This document shows positions 41,362 through 50,297 of a stretch of 64,000 bases of DNA, piece by piece (the stretch's first letter is position 1; each line of letters begins with the position of its first letter). Origin of the DNA: JAKFYM01 sp964416595 (GTDB taxonomy: Bacteria > Bdellovibrionota > UBA1018 > CAIPTA01); NCBI GenBank assembly GCA_964416595.1, contig CAYQES010000015.1:4954-68953 (forward strand), read 5' to 3'. The notes beneath the pieces are model-generated. The model was not told the DNA's origin and searched no databases. It worked only from the letters and a program-made list of their open reading frames with translations. Position numbers and translations under genes: made by a program.

Positions 41362-41947
41362 ACATCGTACTCAAGGCGAGCCTTTCAGCAAAGAAATTCA
41401 ATGTGAGGATTGCGGTTCCCGTTATCGCATTGCTCCCTACCAGATGAGCTCCCGCTGCGTTCGCTGTGGAAATATTGTGTTCCATAGCCAAGATGCTGAG
41501 CCTCTGCGGGATCTTGTGCAAGAGGAAGTGGCTACAACGCCAGGAAAACTGGGCCCAGCGGATGGCCACAAGGTGCAAGAGATCTTGGCGCGCTACCAAG
41601 TGGAATGGCAATTGTGGGCCATGGTGGTTCAGAATTTTACGGATCCTAATTTCCATGGTGCCTATCTAGCTCACGCCACGGCCCGGGGAATTTTTGACCA
41701 AGCGGTAAAGCGCTATAGTGATCACCGGGCGGTGATGCTGCTGGGCAATGATACCCGCTGGCAGGCGGAAGTGGCGGAGTTAATGCTGGCGCGACTTAAG
41801 AATTTATCCGTGGTGGGAATGAAGCTTGAGGGCCAAAGCCGTTGGGCGTGGGTTTATACTTTGCCTTTAGATAGCCGGGCCTTAAAGATTGGCTGGATCG
41901 CCCTCGGCATGGTTCTGTTTTTTAAATTGCTTACTCGGTGGCTGTAA
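41354..41947 (+). CDS. MJ0042-type zinc-ribbon membrane protein
   Basis: A 197-residue protein. The N-terminal zinc ribbon reads IQCEDCGSRYRIAPYQMSSRCVRCGNIVF (two CxxC knuckles), the MJ0042 pattern frequent in predicted regulators of delta- and alphaproteobacteria. A helical region (VQEILARYQVEWQLWAMVVQNF) follows. At the C-terminus a single membrane helix, IGWIALGMVLFFKLLTRWL, anchors it. The ATG at 41354 overlaps the divergent lnt start codons, giving a head-to-head pair with no intergenic DNA. A start further upstream would lie inside lnt. Function unknown. Confidence 0.68.
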   Translation: MDIHRTQGEPFSKEIQCEDCGSRYRIAPYQMSSRCVRCGNIVFHSQDAEPLRDLVQEEVATTPGKLGPADGHKVQEILARYQVEWQLWAMVVQNFTDPNFHGAYLAHATARGIFDQAVKRYSDHRAVMLLGNDTRWQAEVAELMLARLKNLSVVGMKLEGQSRWAWVYTLPLDSRALKIGWIALGMVLFFKLLTRWL

Positions 41948-41951
41948 AAAT

Positions 41952-41998
41952 CCAAGGATGGCCCATCCGGGGCCTATCGCCAAAACGATGTTCCTTGG
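41952..41998. terminator. Inverted repeat between convergent genes
   Basis: CCAAGGA (41952-41958) and TCCTTGG (41992-41998) pair, with smaller stems inside (GGATG/CATCC, CATC/GATG). A short T run follows on the plus strand after GGGGAGAGAG. It stands between the zinc-ribbon gene and the protease gene, which converge, so bidirectional termination is plausible but unproven. Confidence 0.35.
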
Positions 41999-42009
41999 GG
42001 AGAGAGTTT

Positions 42010-43185
42010 TTAGTGGAAAGCCACGTCACGCTTGATGTTTTTAGCGTCGTCAGCTTTGTTTGCGGCCACTTCTTGGGCTTCTTCGGCGTCTAGCTTAGCC
42101 AAGGTAGCGGAGGATTTTCCATCTCGCAAAGCGATCGTAGTGCGCAAGGCTTGGTAGGCGTTAATGCGGCCACCGGAAGCCACTTTGGACTCCAATCCAG
42201 AAATCTTATCCGCAGACTTCATGATGATATCACGCACTTCTGCGGGTTTTAATTTAGGATTCTCGCTCAAAATAAGCGCAGCCAATCCCGACACAAAAGC
42301 CGTAGCTTGGCTCGTGCCCGTGAGATAGCCGTAACGACCCTTAGGCAGGGTAGAGAAAATATTTTCTCCAGGTGCAGCCACGTGCACGTGCTTCTTGCCC
42401 CAGTTGGAGCTAGGCAAAATTTGGTTACGGATGTTTGTTGCGGCAACGGCCACGATATTGGTTAGGCCGTATGCTGCTGGATAGTAGGAGTTTCCAGCTT
42501 CATCCGTGTTTTGGTATTCGTTACCAGCGGCGGCTACAAACAGAATGCCCTTGGCTTCGGCGCGCTGGATGGCTTTCATTTCGGCGGCGCTGAACTCGGC
42601 TCCACCGCCAGAGTAGTTGATGATGTGGGCGCCATTATCTACAGCATAGTTAATTGCTTTCACTGTATTAGAAAGGTTTTGGGCTCCGGTGGCTGTGTCC
42701 GAATAATAGCGAACAGCCATGATACAAATATTGGGAGCCACGCCGGCCGCGCCAGAGTTGGCTTTAGCCGTGGCACCGATGATGCCGGCCACGTGGGTGC
42801 CATGGCCGTGTTTATCTTCAGGATTCTTTTTATTGGTTACATAGTCGAAACCGTATTCATCGCCATTCACTTTACGACAGATATTATCTTTCAAATCAGG
42901 ATGGGTGGGGTCAATGCCTGTGTCTACAACGGCCACGCGGATCTGTTGGCTGCCTCTAGTGATTTTCCAGGCTTTGCGTACGTTGATATGCGAGGGGTGC
43001 TCTTCATTGTCTAGACCCCAATTGCGTAAAACTAAATAGGAAGCAGGTTGAGTTTTTTCCTGCTTTAGAACGTTCTTTAAATTATGAACGATCCCATAGG
43101 CTTGGTCTGCGGTAACACCGAACCCTAGGGCGAGGGCCGTACCTGTGGCGATGGTAAACTTAGCAACAGCACTGAACTTGAACAT
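42010..43185 (-). CDS. Secreted subtilisin-like serine protease (S8)
   Basis: A 391-residue protease with an N-terminal export segment (AKFTIATGTALALGFGV) and a short propeptide. Catalytic residues: Asp88 (VAVVDTGIDPTHPD), His128 (HGHGTHVAGI), Ser292 (GTSQATAFVSG) and oxyanion Asn222 (AAAGNE). The Ser box has Gln and Phe where most subtilases have Met and Pro (GTSMATP). A charged tail of about 35 residues ends it. GGAGATC precedes the ATG. A sigma-54 promoter lies 69 bases upstream, so its expression is probably conditional. It differs in architecture from the larger subtilase at 12-14 kb. Confidence 0.9.
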   Translation of the reverse strand: MFKFSAVAKFTIATGTALALGFGVTADQAYGIVHNLKNVLKQEKTQPASYLVLRNWGLDNEEHPSHINVRKAWKITRGSQQIRVAVVDTGIDPTHPDLKDNICRKVNGDEYGFDYVTNKKNPEDKHGHGTHVAGIIGATAKANSGAAGVAPNICIMAVRYYSDTATGAQNLSNTVKAINYAVDNGAHIINYSGGGAEFSAAEMKAIQRAEAKGILFVAAAGNEYQNTDEAGNSYYPAAYGLTNIVAVAATNIRNQILPSSNWGKKHVHVAAPGENIFSTLPKGRYGYLTGTSQATAFVSGLAALILSENPKLKPAEVRDIIMKSADKISGLESKVASGGRINAYQALRTTIALRDGKSSATLAKLDAEEAQEVAANKADDAKNIKRDVAFH

Positions 43186-43219
43186 CAGATCTCCAACAAC
43201 AACAGCTTCATTTCAAAGG

Positions 43220-43239
43220 CTTAGGGAGTGCGCCCTAAG
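43220..43239 (-). other. Stem-loop in the protease leader
   Basis: CTTAGGG (43220-43226) and CCCTAAG (43233-43239) form a perfect 7-bp stem with a 6-base loop. It lies just downstream of the predicted sigma-54 start site, inside the 5' untranslated region. It may stabilise the message. Confidence 0.45.
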
Positions 43240-43253
43240 GTCCCCCCCTTAAA

Positions 43254-43269
43254 AGCAAGGGCTGTGCCA
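43254..43269 (-). promoter_or_regulatory. Sigma-54 (-24/-12) promoter of the secreted protease
   Basis: On the minus strand the sequence is TGGCAC, five bases, TTGCT, an exact RpoN consensus with correct phasing. The start site would be near 43243, leaving a leader of about 58 bases before the protease ATG at 43185. Confidence 0.75.
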
Positions 43270-43420
43270 GTCTCAACGCACCCGGTTAAAGTGCCTATAC
43301 TTTGATAAATATTTGATTTTATTGACTATTTTTAAGTAAACCAGGGCCCATGGGGCTTTTCCGGTAAAAGGAGGGTGACGAAGTTTTTAACATACGTCCA
43401 AGGCTTGCCGATAGGCTCGT

Positions 43421-44281
43421 ATGCTTCTTCGCGCACTCTGCCTTTTGTTGAGTATCTGGAGTTCTTTTGCCTATGGCCGGGAATCGGAGCCCCTCTGGTC
43501 TGCGCCTTGGCAGGGCTTGCCGGAATTGGTGCAGCTCTTGAGGTCTATTCCCGAAGGAGAGCTAATTTTAAAAAACGCCGCTGCCCGGGATCCCCAATTT
43601 TTACAAAAGATCAAAAGAGGAAATGTGTCGATCACCGAGAGCACATTTCATCGCACCTATTCCCTCTGGGACGGGAAAGAGCAAATTGAACTGCGGCACG
43701 AAATTACCTTGGATCAAAAGCTCGCTTTGAGTGATGCCTTGGTGGACCTCGCCCATGAGCTAGTGCATTTTTCGGAAAAAGAGATGCTCGATCCGTATAA
43801 AGCAGACTTTGCTTTAAAAGAGTTTGTGCAGCAAGGAATCGAGGGGCCCGGTGGAGAGTTAAAAGCTTTGGCGAAAGAATGTGAAGTGGCCTGGGCGCTT
43901 CAGCGTAAATATCGCACCTATCCCAACCACCGCTTATGCGCTCCCTATCGCAGTAAAGAAGGATTTCGCTGGCAGCAAGCCCGTTCTGACTACTATGCCC
44001 TAGGCCACTGGCATAAAAAAATTTCCAAAGCGCTACGGGCCCTTCCCGTGAGCGATCGGCCCGTGCTTTTTACTTCTAGCTATGCTGGGAAACCTTATCC
44101 CATCGCCTTGGCCGAAGAGTTCGCATCCACTCGGCAGGCGGCCTGCGCGAACAATCGTCGAAAATATAAGTTAATCGCCGCCCAGGCCCAGAATGGCCGC
44201 CGGCCTGCTTCTCAAGATTTGTATCGGGAGCGGCAACGCTTGCGGGCCTACGACCGCTTGTATTGTTCTGAAATGCGATGA
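43421..44281 (+). CDS. Exported protein with a HELVH zinc-protease-like motif
   Basis: A 286-residue protein with signal peptide MLLRALCLLLSIWSSFAYG. The motif LAHELVHFSE (His112 to His116) fits HExxH of zinc metalloproteases, and an acidic helix (KEFVQQGIEGPGGELKALAKECEVAWALQ) follows that could supply a third ligand Glu. The remainder is basic and aromatic (HRLCAPYRSKEGFRWQQARSDYYALGHW). No standard family is recognised. It is divergent from the protease and overlaps the next membrane-protein gene by ATGA. The annotation as a peptidase is inference from the motif. Confidence 0.65.
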   Translation: MLLRALCLLLSIWSSFAYGRESEPLWSAPWQGLPELVQLLRSIPEGELILKNAAARDPQFLQKIKRGNVSITESTFHRTYSLWDGKEQIELRHEITLDQKLALSDALVDLAHELVHFSEKEMLDPYKADFALKEFVQQGIEGPGGELKALAKECEVAWALQRKYRTYPNHRLCAPYRSKEGFRWQQARSDYYALGHWHKKISKALRALPVSDRPVLFTSSYAGKPYPIALAEEFASTRQAACANNRRKYKLIAAQAQNGRRPASQDLYRERQRLRAYDRLYCSEMR

Positions 44282-44823
44282 ACTGGTTGGATCTAGGTTG
44301 GCTGCGATCCCATGGCAGCTGGGAGTTCTATGCTTGGGGGCCCTTTTATAAAGGATATTGTTTTTCGGCCGCCGAGGGCGATCGCGTGCGGAGGCGGTTG
44401 CGGAAGCTGCGTTTGGCCATGTGTGTGGCGGTGCTGGTGGCTGTGGGATTGAAGTTGCTTTGGGGCTGGGCAGTGGTGGCTATTTGGCTTGCCCTGGCCG
44501 GTTGTGGGGAAGCCTTTGGCACTTGGAAGCTGGTGCAGGGCTACCCCCGCACCGCGGCACCCTTGGGATGGAAGAGGGGTTGGAATTATTTGAGCCGTTG
44601 GGGGGCACCTAAACTATTGGTGGTGGCCGGCTTCTTGGCCCTGCTTTTTTTGGCGATCTCCTTATTGGTGCTGTGGCGCTACCCCCAAGCTTGGGGGTCC
44701 TACCTTTTACTGGGTGCGGCTATTGGGGTGCAGTACTTCTTGTTTTACCTGGAACAATTTCAGCGATGGCACCTACGATGTCTTCGGTCTCATGTGAGAA
44801 AAAGCTCTATACATATACGATAA
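44278..44823 (+). CDS. Membrane protein of unknown function
   Basis: A 181-residue protein. Two hydrophobic blocks contain about four helices (LRLAMCVAVLVAVGLKLLWGWAVVAIWLALAG and LLVVAGFLALLFLAISLLVLW, then YLLLGAAIGVQYFLFYL). It is Trp- and Arg-rich. Its start overlaps the HELVH gene, and its stop TAA lies inside the left arm of the dif-like palindrome. Family not recognised. Confidence 0.6.
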   Translation: MNWLDLGWLRSHGSWEFYAWGPFYKGYCFSAAEGDRVRRRLRKLRLAMCVAVLVAVGLKLLWGWAVVAIWLALAGCGEAFGTWKLVQGYPRTAAPLGWKRGWNYLSRWGAPKLLVVAGFLALLFLAISLLVLWRYPQAWGSYLLLGAAIGVQYFLFYLEQFQRWHLRCLRSHVRKSSIHIR

Positions 44824-44840
44824 TTATACTTATCGTATAT
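44813..44840. other. dif-like 11-6-11 palindrome
   Basis: Left arm ATATACGATAA (44813-44823), 6-base centre TTATAC (44824-44829), right arm TTATCGTATAT (44830-44840). The arms are perfect inverted repeats. The geometry equals that of Xer recombination sites, and the inner ends ATAA and TTAT match those of classical dif. It ends four bases before the start codon of a tyrosine recombinase. It could be a recombination core site, an autoregulatory operator, or both. Confidence 0.55.
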
Positions 44841-44844
44841 ATAG

Positions 44845-45933
44845 ATGGGTTTTTCGCTTAAAAACTGGTTCTTGAGGCTTAGGTCTAGGCTTTTTTCTGT
44901 CTTTAAAAAGTCTAAGGCTGGGGTAACCCAGCGCCCGAGCGCAGCAGTGAAAGTAGAGCTTTCACAAGAGCTTCAGGATCAGGGCCTGCAAGTAGCCCTT
45001 GAAGAGCCCTGGCTAAAAGGGGTTGTTTTGCAGGAGATGCAGCGATTCCTGCAGACCCAAAGATCCGTTCACACCCGCAGGGCCTATCAGAATGATTTAC
45101 GGCAGTTTATGGGCTTTTTACGGGCCGAGGGGATGGCGGGGGATTCTTTCGATGCGCTTTTAGCCTATCGGGATTGGTTGGTGCGCCCCCAGCATGAGAA
45201 TGGGGCGGGATTAGCCCGGGCTTCGGCCAATCGTAAATTTGCAACGATCCGCAGTTTTCTCCAATGGCTCCAGGCCAGGGGGAAGGTTAAGGAAAATCCT
45301 GGGCTTTGGGTGAAGAATTTTCGGGCACAAACGGAATCGCCCACCCAGGCCTTTACGGATCTTGAGGTGGGGGAGATTTTGAGTCTCCCCAACACCAATT
45401 CTCGTTCGGGGCTGATGCATAGTGTGATTCTACACTTCCTTTTTTATCTGGGTTTAAGGCGGGGGGAGGTAGTGGCTTTGCAGGCGAAGCATTTAGGCTG
45501 GGAGCGGGCCGAGGGCCAAACGATTCTTACGGTGCGGATCCCGGGCAAGGGCGATAAAGAGCGGATTTTGCCGCTGCCCGATACCTTAAAGCATTTGTTG
45601 CTGCATTATTTAGATAAAAAATGTTTATCCGTGGGCGAGGGAGGCTACCTTTTTTCTCCCGTGCGCAATAATTTCACGAAAAATAAAGATAAGCCCCTGG
45701 ATACCCAATCCATCTATTATATTGTGCAAAAATACGCCCGCCGGGCCGGGGTAGATCGTAAGGTAAGCCCCCATTCCTGCCGGGCCACTTGTATTTCCAA
45801 TGCCTTAGATCATAGCGCTTCCCACCGGTCCGTGCAGCAATTGGCCGGCTGGAGCTCGCCTCTAATGATTGCCCGCTATGATAAGCGCCGTACGGAATTA
45901 CAGCACTCCGCTGTGCATCGGGTGAATTACTAG
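44845..45933 (+). CDS. Tyrosine recombinase (Xer type)
   Basis: A 362-residue site-specific recombinase. A basic N-terminal extension of about 60 residues precedes the SAM-like core-binding domain (MQRFLQTQRSVHTRRAYQNDLRQFMGFL). The catalytic domain shows Arg in LGLRRGEVVALQ, Lys in GKGDKERILPLP, His and Arg in SPHSCRATCIS, Trp in QLAGWSSPL (the H/W position) and Tyr in ARYDKR. All catalytic residues are present. No Shine-Dalgarno precedes the ATG, only the palindrome, so the start is uncertain. No phage or transposon genes surround it. Confidence 0.85.
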   Translation: MGFSLKNWFLRLRSRLFSVFKKSKAGVTQRPSAAVKVELSQELQDQGLQVALEEPWLKGVVLQEMQRFLQTQRSVHTRRAYQNDLRQFMGFLRAEGMAGDSFDALLAYRDWLVRPQHENGAGLARASANRKFATIRSFLQWLQARGKVKENPGLWVKNFRAQTESPTQAFTDLEVGEILSLPNTNSRSGLMHSVILHFLFYLGLRRGEVVALQAKHLGWERAEGQTILTVRIPGKGDKERILPLPDTLKHLLLHYLDKKCLSVGEGGYLFSPVRNNFTKNKDKPLDTQSIYYIVQKYARRAGVDRKVSPHSCRATCISNALDHSASHRSVQQLAGWSSPLMIARYDKRRTELQHSAVHRVNY

Positions 45934-46010
45934 CTGTCTAAGCCTTGGGCGCCTGTGAAATCACTGGCCAAATTGCGCGCAGGGTCAAAATATGAGAAAC
46001 TCTAAACCTC

Positions 46011-46676
46011 ATGAAACTTGCGCTTTATAGTGGTGGCTCAGCACGGGAAAATCGGGGATTGATGGCAGAAGCCCTTTCGCTCCTAGAGGGGAAGCGTTCG
46101 CCCACGGTGGTTTTTGTGCCCTCGGAATCTGAGGATGCGCGGGCGGATTTTCGTTTATTCCAAAAGAAATTTGCTGGCACCCGAGTAAAGAAATTTTATT
46201 GTATTGGGATCGATCAAGATTTAAGCCGAGAAGAGATCCAGCGTTTGTTCTCTGCTGACGTTATTTTCTTAGGTGGCGGTAATACCTATTATTTCTTAAA
46301 GCATTTACGGGAAAAAAAGCTGCTGCGGCGCCTGCGGGCCTATGTGAAAAAGGGTGGGGTGCTGATGGGCCTTTCCGCCGGTGGAATTTTGATGACCCCC
46401 TCGATCATGACAGCCTCTGTGCCCGCTCTAGATAGCGATAAAAATGAAGTGGGTTTGAAGGATTTAAGCGCCCTAGGGCTTGTGCCTTTTGAGTTTTCTC
46501 CCCACTATTATTCCACGCGGGCCGTGGATCGGGATTTATTAAAATACTCCCGCAGATTGCCTCACCCCATTTATGCATGTGCCGATGGGCAAGGCATTAT
46601 CGTGGAAAATGGCAGCATTCGTTTCATTGGCTCTGTGAACGTTTTCCATAACGGCACCAAATACCAAATCCAATAA
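46011..46676 (+). CDS. Peptidase S51 family protein (dipeptidase E-like)
   Basis: A 221-residue cytoplasmic protein with the class I glutamine amidotransferase-like fold of S51 peptidases. MKLALYSGGSARENRG starts it, VIFLGGGNTYYFL marks the substrate loop, and the nucleophile elbow is MGLSAGGILM. FEFSPHYYSTRAVDRD carries the partner His. Family members cleave Asp-X dipeptides or cyanophycin-type bonds. It abuts the convergent esterase gene with no gap. Confidence 0.82.
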   Translation: MKLALYSGGSARENRGLMAEALSLLEGKRSPTVVFVPSESEDARADFRLFQKKFAGTRVKKFYCIGIDQDLSREEIQRLFSADVIFLGGGNTYYFLKHLREKKLLRRLRAYVKKGGVLMGLSAGGILMTPSIMTASVPALDSDKNEVGLKDLSALGLVPFEFSPHYYSTRAVDRDLLKYSRRLPHPIYACADGQGIIVENGSIRFIGSVNVFHNGTKYQIQ

Positions 46677-47624
46677 TTAGAGCTCGTAGTGCTTGAGGAT
46701 ATTTGTGATGAACTGGATTTGTTGGCCATTTTTCTCGCTATAGTCTGAGCCCGTATAGCCATACCAATCCCAGCAGCCATTAGGATTTAAGGGGTTTTGT
46801 TTGGCCTGGGGGTAAATGATCACGATGCGATTCGTATCTGCCCAGCGATTGTAGCCCGCCTCCAGCATAAAGCGTTTTTGAGCAAATGCGGTGCTCATTT
46901 TGCAGCCGTGAAAGGCGATATGTAAGCGGCAAGAGGCCTCAAGGCAGGTTGTGGGTACATACACATAGCCTTCGGGAAGGAGCGAGGTATTTTTGCTGGC
47001 ATAAAGGGATTGGTCAAAGGGGATTAGCTCTCCCATGCTCGAGGAAGAGGGAGGCGAGAGGCTATAAAAATACTCGAGGATTTCTCCCGCCACATCTCGC
47101 CCACAGCGTTGCAGCCAGGGAATGCCTTCTTTTTCGCACGAATTGCCACTCTCCAAAGTGGGGAAGCCGTGGGCGGCAGTTTCATGTAGTTCCACTCGAA
47201 TATTGGTAGTGAATGCTGCAAAAAAATCTCGCAACTTATTCACTGAGCTTGGATGAACGGTTTTATCCGCCTGGCTCTGGAATAAATATATTTTTGCTTG
47301 GGCTAGATTGGCTATTGGATCAATGGTTTTTGCTTCTGCGCGGTCTATCGCTTTTTTCACAAAATTGGCGGCCACAATGGCGCCTGGATTTTTCATGCAA
47401 ATTTTTTGCGCTTGGCTGGGTTTTCCCTCGGCGCAGCCATAAATTCCTCCCGCAAGAGATGCGGCGCCGCGAATTTTAGAAGATAGGGCCACCTGCAACT
47501 GCACAGCCATAAAGGCTCCCGAGGAGATTCCGGAAACCGTAGTAGAATTCTTTTCTATTTGCAGCGCTGGCAAAGAATTCGCATATGCGCCAGCGCTAAA
47601 AAAAGACAAAAATAGAATGAGCAT
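46677..47624 (-). CDS. Exported esterase, PHB-depolymerase-like alpha/beta hydrolase
   Basis: About 315 residues. A signal peptide (MLILFLSFFSAGAYA) is followed by the lipase-box region VSGISSGAFMAVQLQVALSS, with GxSxG-like Ser, then SLAGGIYGC, VHPSSVNKLRDFF, and the partner His in HETAAHGFPTLE. A C-terminal HIAFHGCKMSTAF, RIVIIYPQA and NPNGCWDWYGYTG match secreted poly(3-hydroxybutyrate) depolymerases. The frame runs upstream to 47732, but that part overlaps the divergent pepN start, so I chose the ATG before the signal peptide. Substrate unproven. Confidence 0.75.
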   Translation of the reverse strand: MLILFLSFFSAGAYANSLPALQIEKNSTTVSGISSGAFMAVQLQVALSSKIRGAASLAGGIYGCAEGKPSQAQKICMKNPGAIVAANFVKKAIDRAEAKTIDPIANLAQAKIYLFQSQADKTVHPSSVNKLRDFFAAFTTNIRVELHETAAHGFPTLESGNSCEKEGIPWLQRCGRDVAGEILEYFYSLSPPSSSSMGELIPFDQSLYASKNTSLLPEGYVYVPTTCLEASCRLHIAFHGCKMSTAFAQKRFMLEAGYNRWADTNRIVIIYPQAKQNPLNPNGCWDWYGYTGSDYSEKNGQQIQFITNILKHYEL

Positions 47625-47705
47625 GAACGTTTTTTTAGCAGGAAAGAAGTGGGTGAAAAAGGAAAAAATGGGGTAGAGTGAAAAGCACATTTTTGAGGTA
47701 AAAAA

Positions 47706-50297
47706 ATGAAGACAAGTACCAGCGCACCGCAAACGATTTTCTTAAACGAATACCAACCCCCAGCTTTTGCGATTTCGGAAATTGAACTGCGTTTTCAGCT
47801 ACACGAAGAATTTACTGATGTGGATTCCAAGCTTGTGATCCAACGTAAAAAAATCGGCCCGCTCGTGCTCGATGGCGAGAAGCTCGAGCTTCGGTATGTG
47901 AAAATTAATGGCAAAGAATTACCCCCCACAGTCTATGAAGTGAGCTCCACCCATTTAAGCATCCAAGATCCGGGAGATAACTTTACTTTAGAAATCGGCA
48001 CTCGCATCAAGCCCCAGGAAAATCTCACGCTCGAAGGCTTGTATAAATCTAAGGGAATGTTTTGCACACAGTGCGAGGCCCAAGGTTTCCGCAAAATTAC
48101 TTACTATTTAGATCGCCCCGATGTGATGGCGATTTTCACCACGGTGATCGAGGCCGATAAGGCCAAGTACCCTGTGCTACTTTCCAACGGCAATCTTTTG
48201 GAAACAAAGGATCTCGGCAACGGCCGCCACCAAGCTCGCTGGCAGGATCCTTTTAAAAAACCTGCCTATCTTTATGCACTTGTGGCCGGGGATTTAGGGA
48301 AGGCCGAAGATCATTTTGTGACCCGCTCTGGCCGCACCGTGAAACTAGAGATCTACGTGGATAAGGGCAATGAAGATCGTACAGGGCACGCCATGGAATC
48401 TTTGAAAAAATCCATGAAGTGGGATGAGGATACGTTTGGCCTAGAATATGATCTCGATATTTTTATGATCGTGGCAGTGGATGATTTCAATTTTGGCGCC
48501 ATGGAAAATAAAGGCCTAAATATTTTTAATTCCAACTACGTGCTGGCAAAACCAGCCACTGCTACAGATTCCGACTACGAAGGCATCGAGGCTGTGGTGG
48601 CTCATGAGTATTTTCACAACTGGACAGGCAATCGCGTGACCTGCCGGGATTGGTTCCAACTTTCTTTGAAAGAAGGCCTCACTGTATACCGTGACCAAGA
48701 GTTCAGTTCCGATGTGACTTCCCGGGCCGTGTGCCGCATCGATAATGTGAATCGCTTGCGCCAGTACCAGTTTGCGGAAGATGCTGGCCCCATGGCCCAC
48801 CCAATACGCCCCACGAGCTATATTGAAATTAATAATTTTTATACGGCCACGGTGTATGAAAAAGGATCCGAAGTGATCCGCATGATCGCCACGATTTTAG
48901 GAACCGCGGGCTTCCGCAAGGGCATGGATAAATATTTTGAGTTATTTGATGGGCAAGCGGTTACTACGGAAGATTTTGTGCGGGCTATGGAAACGGCAAA
49001 TAATGTGGATCTTAGCCAATTTCGGCAAACTTGGTATGAGCAAGCGGGCACGCCAGAATTGAAGATCAAGAGTCGCTATGAAAAAGGCGTTTATACTTTG
49101 GAGATCCACCAGTCCTGCCCACCCACCCCGGGTCAAGAAACCAAAAAACCGTTTCACATTCCTTTCCAATTGGGCTTGCTCAATAAAAAAGGGGAGGTAG
49201 TTGAGGAAAAAATTCTGCATTTGAAAAAAGAAAAAGAAGAATTTTCTTTTCCATTGGCAGAAAAACCCGTGCCTTCTTTTTTACGGGGGTTTTCGGCGCC
49301 TGTGAAAGTGCAGTATGAATATAGCCAAGATGAGCTGTTGTTTTTACTAGCCAAGGATTCCGATGCCTTTGCTCGCTGGGAAGCAGGGCAAACCTTATCA
49401 TTACGTTTGTTGCAGGATTTGATTGGCCAGCACCAAGCGGGAAAAGATTTAAAAGTAGATGAAGAATATGTGGAAGTGCTCGGGAAAATCGCCGTGGATG
49501 AATCCATGGATCCAGCTTTACGGGCCCAGATCCTGCAGGTGCCCGATGAGGGCTATCTTGGCCAACAGCAAGCCACGATCTTTGTAGATTCCATTCACGA
49601 GGCCAGGAATTTTTTGGTCACTGCCATCGCGAAGCATAATGAAGCGCGGTTTTCTCAAGTCTACCAGCAATATGCCGATGTTCCTTACCGCTATGAAGCG
49701 AAGGAAGTGGGAAAGCGCTCCTTAAAATCCACCGCCCTTAGTTTTCTTACGCAAACAAAAAATCCTAAGCACACCAAGGCCGCTTTGGCGCTCTTGAAAT
49801 CTGCGAATAATATGACCGACGAGATTTCGGCTTTGCGGGCTCTTGAACACCATGAAGGAGCCGATCGTGAGGAAGCCTTCCATCACTTTTACCAAAAATG
49901 GAATAAAGATAGTTTAGTGATGAACAAGTGGCTCATGGCCCAAGCGGAATCCGCTGTGCCCGGAGGCTTGGAACGCATCAAGCGCATCATGAAAGATCCG
50001 GTGTTTAATATTAATAATCCGAATAAGGTTTCATCGCTGTTGATGGCTTTTGGTCGTTTCAATCCCGTGCAGTTTCATGGTTTAGATGGCGCTGCCTACG
50101 AATTTTTTAGTAATCTAGTATTGGATATCGACGAGCGAAACCCTAGTTTATCGTCTCGTTTGATTTCGCTTTTTAACCAGTGGAAACGTTTCGATCCCAA
50201 GCGCCAAGCGCTCATGAAAAAAGAGCTGGAAAAAGTGGTGGCCAAGGCCGGGCTTTCTCCTGGCGTGTTTGAAATCGCTTCTAAAGCCTTAAAATGA
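47706..50297 (+). CDS. pepN: Aminopeptidase N
   Basis: An 863-residue M1 zinc aminopeptidase that removes N-terminal residues from peptides. The exopeptidase motif is GAMENKGLNIFN. Zinc site HEYFHNW is followed by the downstream Glu in LKEGLTVYRDQEF. The Tyr in the YEKGSEVIRM region stabilises the transition state. Its length and C-terminal helical domain follow the E. coli PepN type. TGAGGT lies before the ATG. It overlaps a lipoprotein gene by ATGA. Confidence 0.93.
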   Translation: MKTSTSAPQTIFLNEYQPPAFAISEIELRFQLHEEFTDVDSKLVIQRKKIGPLVLDGEKLELRYVKINGKELPPTVYEVSSTHLSIQDPGDNFTLEIGTRIKPQENLTLEGLYKSKGMFCTQCEAQGFRKITYYLDRPDVMAIFTTVIEADKAKYPVLLSNGNLLETKDLGNGRHQARWQDPFKKPAYLYALVAGDLGKAEDHFVTRSGRTVKLEIYVDKGNEDRTGHAMESLKKSMKWDEDTFGLEYDLDIFMIVAVDDFNFGAMENKGLNIFNSNYVLAKPATATDSDYEGIEAVVAHEYFHNWTGNRVTCRDWFQLSLKEGLTVYRDQEFSSDVTSRAVCRIDNVNRLRQYQFAEDAGPMAHPIRPTSYIEINNFYTATVYEKGSEVIRMIATILGTAGFRKGMDKYFELFDGQAVTTEDFVRAMETANNVDLSQFRQTWYEQAGTPELKIKSRYEKGVYTLEIHQSCPPTPGQETKKPFHIPFQLGLLNKKGEVVEEKILHLKKEKEEFSFPLAEKPVPSFLRGFSAPVKVQYEYSQDELLFLLAKDSDAFARWEAGQTLSLRLLQDLIGQHQAGKDLKVDEEYVEVLGKIAVDESMDPALRAQILQVPDEGYLGQQQATIFVDSIHEARNFLVTAIAKHNEARFSQVYQQYADVPYRYEAKEVGKRSLKSTALSFLTQTKNPKHTKAALALLKSANNMTDEISALRALEHHEGADREEAFHHFYQKWNKDSLVMNKWLMAQAESAVPGGLERIKRIMKDPVFNINNPNKVSSLLMAFGRFNPVQFHGLDGAAYEFFSNLVLDIDERNPSLSSRLISLFNQWKRFDPKRQALMKKELEKVVAKAGLSPGVFEIASKALK

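Noticed and set aside
44278..45933. Prophage or integrative element around the recombinase
   Set aside because: No phage, relaxase, transposase or duplicated attachment site is seen; the neighbours look chromosomal.
45985..46000. A third sigma-54-like site before the peptidase E gene
   Set aside because: The GG and GC elements are 9 bases apart, not the required 12.
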